A stretch of 64,000 nt of DNA from Arthrobacter sp. zg-Y1171 (GCF_025244845.1 NZ_CP104264.1:2666001-2730000), one strand, 5' to 3'; numbered from the stretch's first letter, positions 14,940 to 23,621 are shown. Numbers and translations: made by a program. The notes: generated by a model not told the origin, from the letters alone.

Positions 14940-15602
14940 CTAGAGCAGGCGGCGGTCCGCGGCCCAGCGGGTGAGCTCGTGGCGTGAGGACAGCTGGAGC
15001 TTGCGCAGCACCGAGGAGACGTGGGTTTCCACCGTCTTCACGGAAATGAACAGCTCGCGGGCCACCTCCTTGTAGCTGTAGCCGCGGGCGATCAGCCGCA
15101 TGACCTCGAGCTCACGGGCCGAGAGGCGGTCCAGTTCGTCATCCACTGCGGCCACGCTCGCCGTGCCGAAGGCGTCCAGCACGAATCCCGCCAGGCGCGG
15201 CGAGAACACCGCGTCGCCGCCGGCCACCCGCAGGACGGCGTCGGAAATCTCCGGACCCGAAATGGTCTTGGTGACGTAGCCGCGCGCACCGGCCCGGATG
15301 ACCGTGACCACGTCTTCGGCGGCATCGGAGACGCTCAGCGCTAGGAAACGGGTCACCCCGAGCAGCCCGGCGCACCCCGCCAGCACTTCGGCACCTCCGC
15401 CGCCGTTGCCGCCGGGCAGGTGGACATCGAGGAGGACGACGGCGGGACGACGGGCCGTGATCGCGGCAACCGCGGTTTCGACGCTGTCCGCTTCGGCCAC
15501 CACGTTGATGCGGGCGTCGAGGTCCGCTCGGAGGCCGGAGCGGAAGATGGCATGGTCATCAACCACGACGACGTCGATCGGCGGCGAGGGGTGGACCGTC
15601 AT
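14940..15602 (-). CDS. NarL/LuxR-type response regulator (LiaR/EsrR-like)
   Basis: 220-aa two-component regulator. The receiver domain has the acidic pair DD (residues 15-16), phospho-acceptor Asp59 (VVLLDVHLPG) and the conserved Lys in GYVTKT. The C-terminal helix-turn-helix is of LuxR type (LSARELEVMRLIARGYSYKEVARELF...KTVETHV). The start overlaps the kinase stop (ATGA), so the two are translated together. By pairing with a PspC-domain kinase it resembles LiaSR/EsrSR envelope-stress systems. Its likely target is the divergent PspC promoter, where repeated TCAGGG motifs occur. Confidence 0.92.
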   Translation of the reverse strand: MTVHPSPPIDVVVVDDHAIFRSGLRADLDARINVVAEADSVETAVAAITARRPAVVLLDVHLPGGNGGGGAEVLAGCAGLLGVTRFLALSVSDAAEDVVTVIRAGARGYVTKTISGPEISDAVLRVAGGDAVFSPRLAGFVLDAFGTASVAAVDDELDRLSARELEVMRLIARGYSYKEVARELFISVKTVETHVSSVLRKLQLSSRHELTRWAADRRLL

Positions 15603-16987
15603 TGGGGTTGTGCTCCGTTGCTCGATACGCGGTTGTCCGTCGAGGGAATCTTCTGTGTTGCACCGGCATGGGCCGTGCTGCCGTTGCCCGTGCTGCCGTT
15701 GCCCGTGCTGTTCGCCGCGCCGGGTGCGTCGTCACGGGCACCGTTTTCCGTGCCTTTCGGCAGCGGCAGCACCAGCCGAACCTCGGTGCCGTCGGCAGTG
15801 CTGCGGATGGCCGCGCTGCCCCCTGCACGCTGCATCCGTCCGATGATGGATCCCCGCACGCCGATCCGGTCAGCAGGCACAGCGTCCAGGTCGAATCCGG
15901 CGCCGCGGTCCCGCACGAAGACTTCAAGCTGCTCCGGCCTGCATTCAACATAGACCGAAACCGTGCCGCCGGCATGCTGGGCGGCGTTCAGCATGGCAGC
16001 CCGCGTAGCGGAGGCCAAGGCTTCGGTCCGCTCATCCAGTGCGGCATCCGAGACTGCCACCAGCTCAATCGGGTGGCCGTAGGCGTCCTCGATTTCTGCT
16101 GCAATCCGGCGCATGCATTCCACGAGGTGGTCTTCGGCCCGGGCACGGTCGGAATACAACCACTGCCTCAGCTCCCGTTCCTGGGCGCGGGCGAGGCGGA
16201 TGACGTCCTGCTCCGAGCCGGCGCGCTTCTGGATCAGGGCCAGGGTCTGCAGGACCGAATCGTGCAGGTGGGCCGCAATTTCGGCCCGCTCGGTCTGCCG
16301 AATCCGTCCGGACCGCTCGGCTTCCAGGTCCCGCCAGTGCTTTATCGCCCACGGTGTGAACACCAGTGCCACGCCGGCCAGCACGGCAGCGGAGGCCAAC
16401 AGCCCCGACATCAGGACATCCCAGCTCACTGCGCCCGAGACCACCACCAGCACGCCGGCGACCACCAGCAGCAGGCCCGCCGCCAGGCGGATCATGCCCG
16501 AGGCCCGGTCGGCTCCGGCGCTGTTCATCAGCCCCGCCCGCCGGCTCTCGTCCAGCTGCGTCCAGGCCAACACCGCACCGCCGGCGATGGCGGCGACCGG
16601 AACAAACAAGCCCCAGTTCAGGTCGGCGCCCAACCGCTGGGCAATAAAGGCAGCTGCCACCAGGAGCAGGGCAATGCCCGCCGCGACCTCCCGCTGCCCG
16701 GTTTTACCCGGCTGCCGGGCGGGAACGGTCCCTTCGCGAAGCTGCCTCGCATAGTTCTCGGCGATGCTGCGCGGGTTGGCGGATACCTGTTCCTTCTTCT
16801 CCTGCTCCTCCTGGGTCGGAACCATGATCCACAGCCATCCGTAGAGGATGAACCCGCTTCCAGCGCCAAGCACCAGCACGGCCATGACGATCCGGGTCAG
16901 CTTCACGGGCCAGCCCAAGTGCGCGGCCAGCCCGGCGCAGACGCCGGCAATGATCCGTTCGCGGGGACGCACCAAGGGTTCTCTCAT
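15599..16987 (-). CDS. Sensor histidine kinase with N-terminal PspC domain
   Basis: 462-aa membrane kinase. A PspC domain occupies roughly residues 4-60 (RIIAGVCAGLAAHLGWPVKLTR, then a hydrophobic helix ending WIMVP). Further membrane helices lie near 101-117, 126-141 and two pairs between 165 and 212. The HisKA_3-type box HLHDSVLQTLALI carries the phosphorylated histidine (about residue 242). The N-box is NAAQHAGG and the G-box DRGAGFD. The last 60 residues are Ser/Gly/Asn-rich and have no domain. I prefer the ATG at 16985-16987; a TTG four codons earlier is also possible. It is co-translated with the regulator and divergent from the 504-aa PspC protein. Confidence 0.92.
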   Translation of the reverse strand: MREPLVRPRERIIAGVCAGLAAHLGWPVKLTRIVMAVLVLGAGSGFILYGWLWIMVPTQEEQEKKEQVSANPRSIAENYARQLREGTVPARQPGKTGQREVAAGIALLLVAAAFIAQRLGADLNWGLFVPVAAIAGGAVLAWTQLDESRRAGLMNSAGADRASGMIRLAAGLLLVVAGVLVVVSGAVSWDVLMSGLLASAAVLAGVALVFTPWAIKHWRDLEAERSGRIRQTERAEIAAHLHDSVLQTLALIQKRAGSEQDVIRLARAQERELRQWLYSDRARAEDHLVECMRRIAAEIEDAYGHPIELVAVSDAALDERTEALASATRAAMLNAAQHAGGTVSVYVECRPEQLEVFVRDRGAGFDLDAVPADRIGVRGSIIGRMQRAGGSAAIRSTADGTEVRLVLPLPKGTENGARDDAPGAANSTGNGSTGNGSTAHAGATQKIPSTDNRVSSNGAQPQ

Positions 16988-17049
16988 GGACCTATCCAAA
17001 CACGGGGAAGCCGCCGGGCACCGGCCCTGACGGCAATAATTCCTTTTCT

Positions 17050-17087
17050 TCAGGGGCCGTTCAGGGGCGGGTCAGGGTAGTCCCTGA
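17050..17087. promoter_or_regulatory. Triple TCAGGG direct repeat plus dyad (candidate regulator array)
   Basis: TCAGGG begins at 17050, 17061 and 17072, exactly 11 bp apart, so all three face the same side of the helix. The third forms a dyad with CCCTGA (TCAGGG, 4-bp centre, CCCTGA; 17072-17087). The array lies in the 134-bp divergent space between the kinase and the PspC protein, about 35 bp before the latter's ATG. Binding by the adjacent response regulator is an inference. Confidence 0.55.
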
Positions 17088-17121
17088 TGCAGTATGGCTG
17101 CGGCCGGAGAAGACTGGAGGC

Positions 17122-18636
17122 ATGAACCCTTCCCCATCCCCTGATCCCGGGGCCCAACGCCCCGCAGCGCGTCCTTCCGCTGAGCATCGTCCGGCCCCTG
17201 CAGGCAGCCACGCGGCAGGCAACGGTTCCACGAGCACCGGTTCGACCCCCGCGGGAGGACCCGGCGCACAGTCATCCGGCGGATTCCACAGCGGTTTCTT
17301 TAACTGGGTCCGCTCCCTTGGCCTTCCGCGCGGCGGTGACCGCTGGTTCGGCGGCGTCGCGACCGGGATCGCTGCGCGCACCGGGCTGGACCCCGTGCTT
17401 GTCCGCGGACTGTTCGTAGTCCTCGGCGCTTTTGGCATCGGACTGCTGGTTTACGGCGTCGCCTGGGCACTGCTCCCGGAACCGGACGGCAGGATCCATC
17501 TCGAAGAGGCGATCCGCGGCGACTGGGCATCCGGCATGACCGGAGCACTCATTTTCACCATCCTCGGCATGGGCGGGCCCGGTGCTTCCTTCCTCGGCGC
17601 GGACAGCTGGTTCGGCGCCGTCGTCTGGACACTGTTCTGGATCGGTGCGGGCGTGGCCGCCGTTTACTGGTTCTCCACAGGCAAGGGCCGGTTCCACCTT
17701 TCCGGGCAGAGGACCGCTGCGGATGCGTCCGCGGACCCGGACAGCACCGTCGCCTTCGCTCCTCCTGCCGGTACCGGGGCCAGCGCGCCGGAAGCCCGTC
17801 CCGGGAAGCCCGTATCGCTTGCGAAACCCGGCATGGACGCCGCCGGCACCGAGCCTGTTGGCTCTCCACCCGCCGGCGGCACGGCTCCCTTTGCCGCCGC
17901 ACCGCTCGGCGGGTTTGCCGTTCCGTCCGGACCGGTGCCGCCCCCGGCGGCCGAATCGAAGCGGAACGCCGAATCCGCCGGTAAGGCAAAGCACGTCCCG
18001 GGAGCCCCGGGGTCCTTCGCCGCGGCCCTGTTCGGTGCCGCCCTGCTCGCAGGCGGGACCGTCCTCGCCCTGGACTACCTCAACCTCCTTTCCCTTGGCG
18101 CACCGGTATCCGTTGCCCTGGCAGCGGCGGCCGCCGTCCTGGGCTTCGGCATCGTGATCCTGGGCGTGGTTGGCAGGCACTCCGGCGGGATCGGCGCGGT
18201 GGCAGTAGCAGCACTCGTCGCTTCCCTCCTGACCCAGGGCAGCATGGTCAACGCCAACCTCCTGGTGGCCAGCAATGCGGACTGGGTGCCCCGGGACGCT
18301 GCCCAGGCGGGCGGCGGCTACACCGTGATCGCCGCCAACGGCACCGTTGACCTGCGCGAGACCGAGACTTCGGGGAACTTCGAGGTCCCGGCCAGCGTCG
18401 CCGCAGGGAACCTCGCCATCCTCGTGCCCGACGACGCGCCGGTAACCATCAGGTTCGGCATGGCTGCGGGAAATGTCGAGGTCAACGACGGGTCGGACCG
18501 GCAGGAATACAGCGGGCTGTGGCAGCCGTCCGACGAGCGCACGCTCAACGACGGCGCCGACGGAGACCGGATCACCATTGATGTCCGCGGACTCGCGGGC
18601 AACGTACTCGTCACGACTGAAGAAAGCGACCTCTAG
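17122..18636 (+). CDS. PspC-domain membrane protein with LiaF-like C-terminus (EsrI-like)
   Basis: 504-aa protein. Residues 1-60 are a Pro/Ser/Gly-rich cytoplasmic tail. A PspC domain follows at about 69-125 (RWFGGVATGIAARTGLDPVLVRG... ending WALLPEPDG). Membrane helices lie near 136-155 and 163-184, with a low-complexity linker (190-300). Two or three more helices come near 305-400, and then a beta-rich C-terminal part with alternating hydrophobics (ANGTVDLRETETSGNF...), as in LiaF-type sensors. From memory, the C. glutamicum EsrISR system has an analogous divergent membrane inhibitor of the kinase, so a gating role is plausible. It is followed 2 nt later by the next gene. Confidence 0.8.
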   Translation: MNPSPSPDPGAQRPAARPSAEHRPAPAGSHAAGNGSTSTGSTPAGGPGAQSSGGFHSGFFNWVRSLGLPRGGDRWFGGVATGIAARTGLDPVLVRGLFVVLGAFGIGLLVYGVAWALLPEPDGRIHLEEAIRGDWASGMTGALIFTILGMGGPGASFLGADSWFGAVVWTLFWIGAGVAAVYWFSTGKGRFHLSGQRTAADASADPDSTVAFAPPAGTGASAPEARPGKPVSLAKPGMDAAGTEPVGSPPAGGTAPFAAAPLGGFAVPSGPVPPPAAESKRNAESAGKAKHVPGAPGSFAAALFGAALLAGGTVLALDYLNLLSLGAPVSVALAAAAAVLGFGIVILGVVGRHSGGIGAVAVAALVASLLTQGSMVNANLLVASNADWVPRDAAQAGGGYTVIAANGTVDLRETETSGNFEVPASVAAGNLAILVPDDAPVTIRFGMAAGNVEVNDGSDRQEYSGLWQPSDERTLNDGADGDRITIDVRGLAGNVLVTTEESDL

Positions 18637-18638
18637 CC

Positions 18639-19025
18639 ATGGAACAGGACAACGAGAGGGATTATCTGGGACGCCAGTACGGACCCGAAAGCTACGAAGC
18701 CCCGAACCGGGAGATGCCGTCGGCACCAGCCGCGGACCCGGGTCCCGGCAGTCCCGAAACGGACCAGGTGGAGCCCCGCGGCTCCGCTGCAGCGGCGGTG
18801 GAGACCGACGACAACCCGGCTGCGGTCCCGCCCCGCGCACTGCAGGTAGGCACGGTGGTGTGGGGCCTGGTCCTGACCGTCCTGGCCGTCCTCCTGCTGC
18901 TGGTGAACACCGTGAACCTTTCGGTGGATCCTGTCCTGCTGGTTCTCTGCCTCACCCTTGGTGCGGGTCTGGCCCTCCTGGTGGGCGGGTTCCTTTCCGG
19001 CCTTCAGCGGACCCGCTCCCGCTGA
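18639..19025 (+). CDS. Small two-helix membrane protein of unknown function
   Basis: 128 aa. The first 65 residues are acidic and Pro/Ala-rich. Two membrane helices follow (about 70-88 and 96-117), and the tail is basic (LQRTRSR). No known domain is recognised. It begins 2 nt after the preceding stop codon, so it is very probably translated with the PspC protein and belongs to the envelope-stress locus. Its function is not predictable from sequence. Confidence 0.75.
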   Translation: MEQDNERDYLGRQYGPESYEAPNREMPSAPAADPGPGSPETDQVEPRGSAAAAVETDDNPAAVPPRALQVGTVVWGLVLTVLAVLLLLVNTVNLSVDPVLLVLCLTLGAGLALLVGGFLSGLQRTRSR

Positions 19026-19103
19026 AGGCTTATCCCGGTCACCGTCTCGGCGGACCGGTACCCCTATTTCCCTATTTCAACACCATCAGATAAGGCTTAG
19101 TAC

Positions 19104-19346
19104 ATGGAAAAGTTCTTCAGCATCGTGCGCTCCTCCCCCATCAAAAGGCAGAGAGGCTGGGTCGGCGGAGTCTGCGCCGGCATCGCGGCAACCTACGGGT
19201 GGGATGTTTCCCTGGTCCGGATCGGCGTCCTCCTCAGTTTCCTGCTGCCGTTTGTAGGCCTGGGCACGTACGTCGTGGCATGGCTGCTGCTGCCGAAGAC
19301 GGACGGAACCATCATCCTCCAGCGCCTCGTGAGCCCCCGCGCTTAG
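19104..19346 (+). CDS. Stand-alone PspC domain protein
   Basis: 80 aa, almost entirely one PspC domain: a basic start (SSPIKRQRGWVGGVCAGIAATYGWDVSLVRIG) and two short hydrophobic helices ending WLLLPKTDG. This is the third PspC copy in five genes. Its best resemblance by eye is to the N-terminus of the kinase (GVCAG...GWxVxLxRI). It lies 78 nt after the preceding gene on the same strand. A role as a small modulator of the kinase is an inference. Confidence 0.85.
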   Translation: MEKFFSIVRSSPIKRQRGWVGGVCAGIAATYGWDVSLVRIGVLLSFLLPFVGLGTYVVAWLLLPKTDGTIILQRLVSPRA

Positions 19347-19417
19347 TCCTCCACCGGTCTGCTGGCTAGAATCAAAGCCAGGACCTAACCACCGCCAGCA
19401 GATCCAGGGGTAATGAC

Positions 19418-20449
19418 ATGAAGATCGGTATCCTCACCAGCGGAGGGGACTGCCCCGGGCTGAACGCCGTGATCCGCGGTGCCGTCCTCAAAGGCATCAA
19501 GGAATACGAGGACATCGAGTTCGTCGGTTTCCGTGACGGCTGGCGCGGCGTGGTCGACGGCGACATCATAGACCTGCCCCGCTCCCGCGTCCGCGGCATC
19601 TCAAAGCAGGGCGGAACGATCCTCGGGACGTCCCGCACCAACCCGTTTGACGGCCCAAACGGCGGACCGGAGAAGATCAAGGCCACGCTGGAACGCCTCG
19701 GGATCGACGCCGTTATCGCCATCGGCGGTGAGGGCACCCTCGCGGCGGCCCAGCGGCTCACGGACGCCGGCCTGAAAATCGTCGGCGTGCCCAAGACCGT
19801 GGATAACGATCTTGATGCCACCGATTACACCTTCGGCTTCGATACCGCAGTGGAAATTGCCACCGAGGCCTGCGACCGCCTGCGGACCACGGGCGAATCC
19901 CACCACCGCTGCATGGTGGCCGAAGTCATGGGCCGGCACGTGGGCTGGATCGCCCTGCACTCCGGCATGGCCGCCGGTGCCCACGCCATCCTGATTCCCG
20001 AGCACCCGGTCAGCATCGAGCAGATCGCCCAGTGGGTCAGTGATGCCCGCGACCGCGGACGCGCCCCGCTGGTGGTTGTTGCCGAAGGTTTCGTCACCAC
20101 CGATATGGAAATGCCGCACTCGGAACGGGGCCTCGACAGTTTCGGCCGCCCGCGGCTGGGCGGCATCGGGGAACTGCTGGCGCCGGAAATCGAAGCGCGG
20201 ACCGGCATCGAAACCCGTGCCACGGTTCTTGGCCACATCCAGCGCGGCGGTGTACCGACCGCCTACGACCGGGTCCTTGCCACCCGCCTGGGCATGGCGG
20301 CAGTGGATTCGGTGGTGGACAGCCTGTGGGGAACCATGGTGTCGCTGCACGGTACGGACATTGTGCACGTGGGCTTCGAAAAGGCCCTCGGCAATCTCAA
20401 GACGGTCCCCGAGCACCGCTACGACGAGGCCGCCATCCTGTTCGGCTAG
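19418..20449 (+). CDS. pfkA: 6-phosphofructokinase
   Basis: 343-aa PfkA-family enzyme phosphorylating fructose 6-phosphate at C1 in glycolysis. It has the N-terminal LTSGGDCPGLNAVIRG loop, the catalytic TVDNDLDATD segment, the MGRHVGW motif and GHIQRGG. The donor-site residues are mixed: Gly106 (GGEGT) is the residue of ATP enzymes, whereas Lys126 (VPKTVDND) replaces the Gly of E. coli PfkA and is the residue of PPi enzymes. Some actinobacterial ATP-dependent enzymes share this pair, so ATP is favoured but not proven. AGGGG precedes the ATG. The gene is monocistronic. Confidence 0.93.
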   Translation: MKIGILTSGGDCPGLNAVIRGAVLKGIKEYEDIEFVGFRDGWRGVVDGDIIDLPRSRVRGISKQGGTILGTSRTNPFDGPNGGPEKIKATLERLGIDAVIAIGGEGTLAAAQRLTDAGLKIVGVPKTVDNDLDATDYTFGFDTAVEIATEACDRLRTTGESHHRCMVAEVMGRHVGWIALHSGMAAGAHAILIPEHPVSIEQIAQWVSDARDRGRAPLVVVAEGFVTTDMEMPHSERGLDSFGRPRLGGIGELLAPEIEARTGIETRATVLGHIQRGGVPTAYDRVLATRLGMAAVDSVVDSLWGTMVSLHGTDIVHVGFEKALGNLKTVPEHRYDEAAILFG

Positions 20450-20564
20450 GCCGGGGGGCCGGGTTCGCCGGGCCCGTCGTCGGCCGCGCCCTGCCGCCGG
20501 CGTACGGATTCCGTCAGCGATCCTGTGCATTTGCTGAGGATTCCGTATGCTCCGGCAGGGCGTT

Positions 20565-20581
20565 TGCATGCGTGTGCATGC
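20565..20581. repeat. Paired TGCATGC motifs
   Basis: TGCATGC occurs at 20565-20571 and 20575-20581, three bases apart, 21 bp before a start codon. Each copy is itself palindromic (GCATGC). It may be an operator for the following gene or chance. Confidence 0.4.
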
Positions 20582-20601
20582 CGCGGTGTAGGTTGAAAAC
20601 C

Positions 20602-21318
20602 ATGAATCTGGACTCGGGAACCATCGCGATCATCCAGCTGGCCTGGTCCCGCCATCTGGGCCTGGCGGATAATGCCCTGGCGGAGACGGACACCGGCGAA
20701 CGCATCTACAGCGTCCAGGACCAGGCCGACACAGCATGCTTCCTGCGCCTTTTCGGTGCCGAGGTTTTCAGCGGCCCCGAATGGGCTGCCGACCGCGCCC
20801 GGACCCAAAGCGCTGCGCAGCTGACCCGCAATTCAGGGCTCATCCAGATGTCCATGGAACACGGCGGACGGGTCCTGGGCGCCGAGCAGCTGTTTTTCGC
20901 TGACGTTTTCCCGAGCGTCATTCCGCTCGACGAGCTTGCCGTGAGCAACGAACCGGCTCTCGCCGTCGTTCTCGAACGGCTGTGCCCTCCGGACGACGTG
21001 GCGGAGGCCGGTCTGGCGGAGAAGGAAGAAGTCTTTGTCCTGGTGGACGATTCCCAGGACGAGCCGCGCCCCGTGGCAGGTGCGGGATACAGCATCACCG
21101 ACGGAATCCTGGCGGACATGAGCGTGCTGACCGCCCCGGGCCACCGGCTGCGCGGGCTGGGCAGCTACATCAGTTCGGTGGCCCTTGAGGACGCCATGGC
21201 AGGCGGCTTGATCCCGCAGTGGCGGGCCCGGATGGACAACGTAGGCGCCGCCAGGACCGCAGTGGGATCCGGTTTCATCCCCGCCGGAAGCCGCACCTCC
21301 GTGGCCCTGAACGCCTAG
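20602..21318 (+). CDS. GNAT-like acetyltransferase domain protein
   Basis: 238 aa. The C-terminal part follows the GNAT pattern of FR47-like proteins: a strand AGAGYSITDGILADMSVLTAPGHRLRGLGSYISSVALEDA, where RLRGLGS takes the place of the acetyl-CoA loop. The final segment (RMDNVGAARTAVGSGFIPAG) matches the usual ending in which an Asn is followed by G-F. The N-terminal 100 residues are not recognised. Substrate unknown. I use the ATG at 20602, as earlier in-frame starts overlap pfkA. It is monocistronic, between pfkA and a convergent ankyrin gene. Confidence 0.75.
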   Translation: MNLDSGTIAIIQLAWSRHLGLADNALAETDTGERIYSVQDQADTACFLRLFGAEVFSGPEWAADRARTQSAAQLTRNSGLIQMSMEHGGRVLGAEQLFFADVFPSVIPLDELAVSNEPALAVVLERLCPPDDVAEAGLAEKEEVFVLVDDSQDEPRPVAGAGYSITDGILADMSVLTAPGHRLRGLGSYISSVALEDAMAGGLIPQWRARMDNVGAARTAVGSGFIPAGSRTSVALNA

Positions 21319-21334
21319 GCACCGCGCACGCGCA

Positions 21335-21736
21335 CTAACCGAGCAGGTCCAGCATTTCCTGCCGCTTGAAGAACCCGGCGGTGTCCCGCCCGGTGGGCGA
21401 CCCGGCGTCGGGATCCGCACCCGCTTCCGCCAGGATCCGGAAGATCTCCACGTATCCCTTGAACGCCGCACCGGCAAGCGGTGTCTGGCCGCGGTCATTC
21501 TGCGTGTTGACATCCGCTCCCCGTTCCACCAACAGCGCGGTCAGGTCCGCGTGGCCGTGGTAGGAGGCCAGCATCAGCAGGTTGTCTCCCGAGCCGTTCG
21601 TCAGGTTCACGGGCACGCCGGCGTCAAGGTAGCGGCGGATCCCTTCGGTGTCGCCGGCACGCGCGGCATCAAAGACCATGCCTGCGAGCTCGATAACGTC
21701 ATCGTCAATCGGGGGACGGGATTCGGGGGTGCTCAT
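21335..21736 (-). CDS. Ankyrin-repeat protein
   Basis: 133-aa cytoplasmic protein consisting of about three ankyrin repeats (DNLLMLASYHGHADLTALLVERGADVN, then GQTPLAGAAFKGYVEIFRILAEAGADPD) plus short caps. Ankyrin repeats bind proteins; the partner is unknown. AGGAG stands 5 nt before the ATG at 21736, which fixes the start. It precedes the end of the YgfZ-like gene on the same strand with a 59-nt gap, so co-transcription is possible. Confidence 0.85.
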   Translation of the reverse strand: MSTPESRPPIDDDVIELAGMVFDAARAGDTEGIRRYLDAGVPVNLTNGSGDNLLMLASYHGHADLTALLVERGADVNTQNDRGQTPLAGAAFKGYVEIFRILAEAGADPDAGSPTGRDTAGFFKRQEMLDLLG

Positions 21737-21795
21737 GGCGCTCCTGGGGGTATTGATGTTCTGGCTGTCATTTTTGCGCAAAAGGAAGCTTGCGG

Positions 21796-22887
21796 TCAGC
21801 GCCGCGGTGCCTTCAGGAAGCCGGAGGCGCGTCCCACCACGGCGCCCGCGTCCGGAGCCACGATGGGTTCCTGCGCGGCGGCGTAGAGCTCGCCGTCGTC
21901 GTTCACCACCAGCTGTACGGACGGATCCACGGACCGCTTCACCACTGCCAGGCCCACGGGGCCCATTTCATAGTGGGCGCCGACCGAGGTCAGGGTGCCG
22001 ACCTGCCGCTCCCCCAGCATTACGGGGCTGCCGGCGGCCGGAAGGGTGTGCTGCGATCCGTCCAGCTGCAGGAACACCAGCCGGCGGGGCGGGTGCCCCA
22101 GGTTGTGTACCCGCGCCACGGTTTCCTGGCCTTTGTAGCAGCCCTTTGCCAGGTGCACGGCGGTGCGGATCAGGTCCAGCTCGTGCGGGATGGTCTTCTC
22201 GTCCGTCTCCGCGCCCAGCCGCGGACGCCAGGCGGCAATGCGCAGGGCCTCGGAAGCCATGGAGCCGGCCAGGGTGCGCCCGGAGGCGTCCATGGCGGCA
22301 TCAAACCCGGCCCGTGGAATCAGGTATTCGTACCAGGGCCGCTCAAGCCCGGGGTGGGCATCTTCCGGCACGGCGGTGTAGGCAAACCCGCCGGCACCAA
22401 TGTGCGGCCAGGGATCGGTCCAGCGCAGGTACTGCTCCCACTGCGGCACCTCAACCGTTGCACCGGCCACGGCCCACTGGTCAGTGACGTCCGCGATGTC
22501 GACCCGGAGCATGAACTTCATCCGCTGCAGCCACTCGGTCAGGCCCGGCGCTTCAGCGGATTCGACCAGCAGCCAGGACGTGGCGCCGTCGTCGATGATC
22601 CGCGCGTCATAGTCAATCCGCCCCTGCACGCTGAGCAGCAGCAGCTCCGAGCTCACGCCCGGCTGAAGATCCGCCACCTGCTGGGAGGACAGCGTGTTCA
22701 ACCAGCTGAGGCGGTCGGGGCCGGAGACGGTGACCACGCCGCGGAAGGAAAGGTCGACGACGGCGCTGCCGCGGGCAAGGTCGCGCTGTTCGCGGAGCGG
22801 ATCGCCGTAGTGCGAGGCCGTACCGGCGTCGAGTCCGCCGGCTTCAACGGCGCCGTGGCGGGAAAGCAGGGGGCTGGAATACGTCAT
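21796..22887 (-). CDS. YgfZ/GcvT-domain folate-binding protein
   Basis: 363-aa tetrahydrofolate-binding protein of the YgfZ family, which supports repair or assembly of Fe-S enzymes. The family signature KGCYKGQE is present (about two-thirds along), followed by the barrel domain (RRLVFLQLDG). The N-terminal GcvT-like region contains DLSFRGVVTVSGPDRLSWLN. It starts at the ATG at 22887, with a weak ribosome site. It lies 60 nt after the nitrobindin-like gene on the same strand and may share its transcript. Confidence 0.9.
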   Translation of the reverse strand: MTYSSPLLSRHGAVEAGGLDAGTASHYGDPLREQRDLARGSAVVDLSFRGVVTVSGPDRLSWLNTLSSQQVADLQPGVSSELLLLSVQGRIDYDARIIDDGATSWLLVESAEAPGLTEWLQRMKFMLRVDIADVTDQWAVAGATVEVPQWEQYLRWTDPWPHIGAGGFAYTAVPEDAHPGLERPWYEYLIPRAGFDAAMDASGRTLAGSMASEALRIAAWRPRLGAETDEKTIPHELDLIRTAVHLAKGCYKGQETVARVHNLGHPPRRLVFLQLDGSQHTLPAAGSPVMLGERQVGTLTSVGAHYEMGPVGLAVVKRSVDPSVQLVVNDDGELYAAAQEPIVAPDAGAVVGRASGFLKAPRR

Positions 22888-22947
22888 ATCAGGTGCAACG
22901 TCCTAGCGGCTCGGGCCTATTCCTCCGGCCGGCTTTGCCGGTTTTAT

Positions 22948-23547
22948 TTAGGAGGTCTTGTTCAGGATGGCCGAGGCATGGGCCTTCAGGGCCTCACCCT
23001 CGGAAGCAACGTCCCAGCGCCAATAAAGGTCGCCGTTGACCAGCCCGTAGATCCGGGTGGCTGCCGAGTATTCCTTGGAATTCACGCCGCGCATCACCAC
23101 ATCGGTGCTCAACTGGATCTGCGGTCCCTTGATCTGCCCGTAGTACAGCTCGGCGATGCCTCCGGGGTGCACGATGGTGGCGGTGATATCGAAACCACCG
23201 GCGTCATTGCGCAGCTCCTCGACCTCGTCAGCGCTGCGGAGGGCCGGCACGATATCCGCCGGAACCAGGCCGGGACCGCCGTCGGCGTCGTTCAGGGGGC
23301 GGTCGAGGGCCCAGAATCCGGTCTCGACGGCCAGCGGCCGCAGGCGGGTGCCCTGCTCATCGGTGAGCCAGCTTTCCGCGGTGTACTGCAGGTACGGCAG
23401 ACCGTTCTGGGTGAACGTGACCTTCTGTGTGAAGTGCTCCGAATCAGCCTCGCCTTCGCCCAGCCGTCCGGAGCCCTCCCAGGTGCCGAGGAGCCAGGAC
23501 AGCGGTACCAGTTCCGGGGTCAGATCGGTGGGGATCTCCATTGGCAT
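22948..23547 (-). CDS. Nitrobindin-like FABP-family heme protein
   Basis: 199-aa beta-barrel protein of the THAP4/nitrobindin family (often labelled FABP family). It has the diagnostic LLGTWEGSGR (GxWxGxG) motif near residue 20 and a C-terminal histidine (LKAHASAIL) in the position of the heme-ligating His. Known relatives bind ferric heme and isomerise peroxynitrite. AGGACAGG precedes the ATG. It is upstream of the YgfZ-like gene and downstream of a 35-aa membrane peptide gene. Confidence 0.85.
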   Translation of the reverse strand: MPMEIPTDLTPELVPLSWLLGTWEGSGRLGEGEADSEHFTQKVTFTQNGLPYLQYTAESWLTDEQGTRLRPLAVETGFWALDRPLNDADGGPGLVPADIVPALRSADEVEELRNDAGGFDITATIVHPGGIAELYYGQIKGPQIQLSTDVVMRGVNSKEYSAATRIYGLVNGDLYWRWDVASEGEALKAHASAILNKTS

Positions 23548-23621
23548 GGTGGAACCTGTCCTTCGATGTAACGGGTGGCTGGTGCCGGCAGGCGAAGCCG
23601 GTGTTTACTTCTGGCCGGTGC

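Noticed and set aside
22930..22955. Small CCGGC/GCCGG hairpin followed by TTTT before the nitrobindin-like stop
   Set aside because: The T run lies on the plus strand whereas both flanking genes run minus; stem is short and palindromic by composition.
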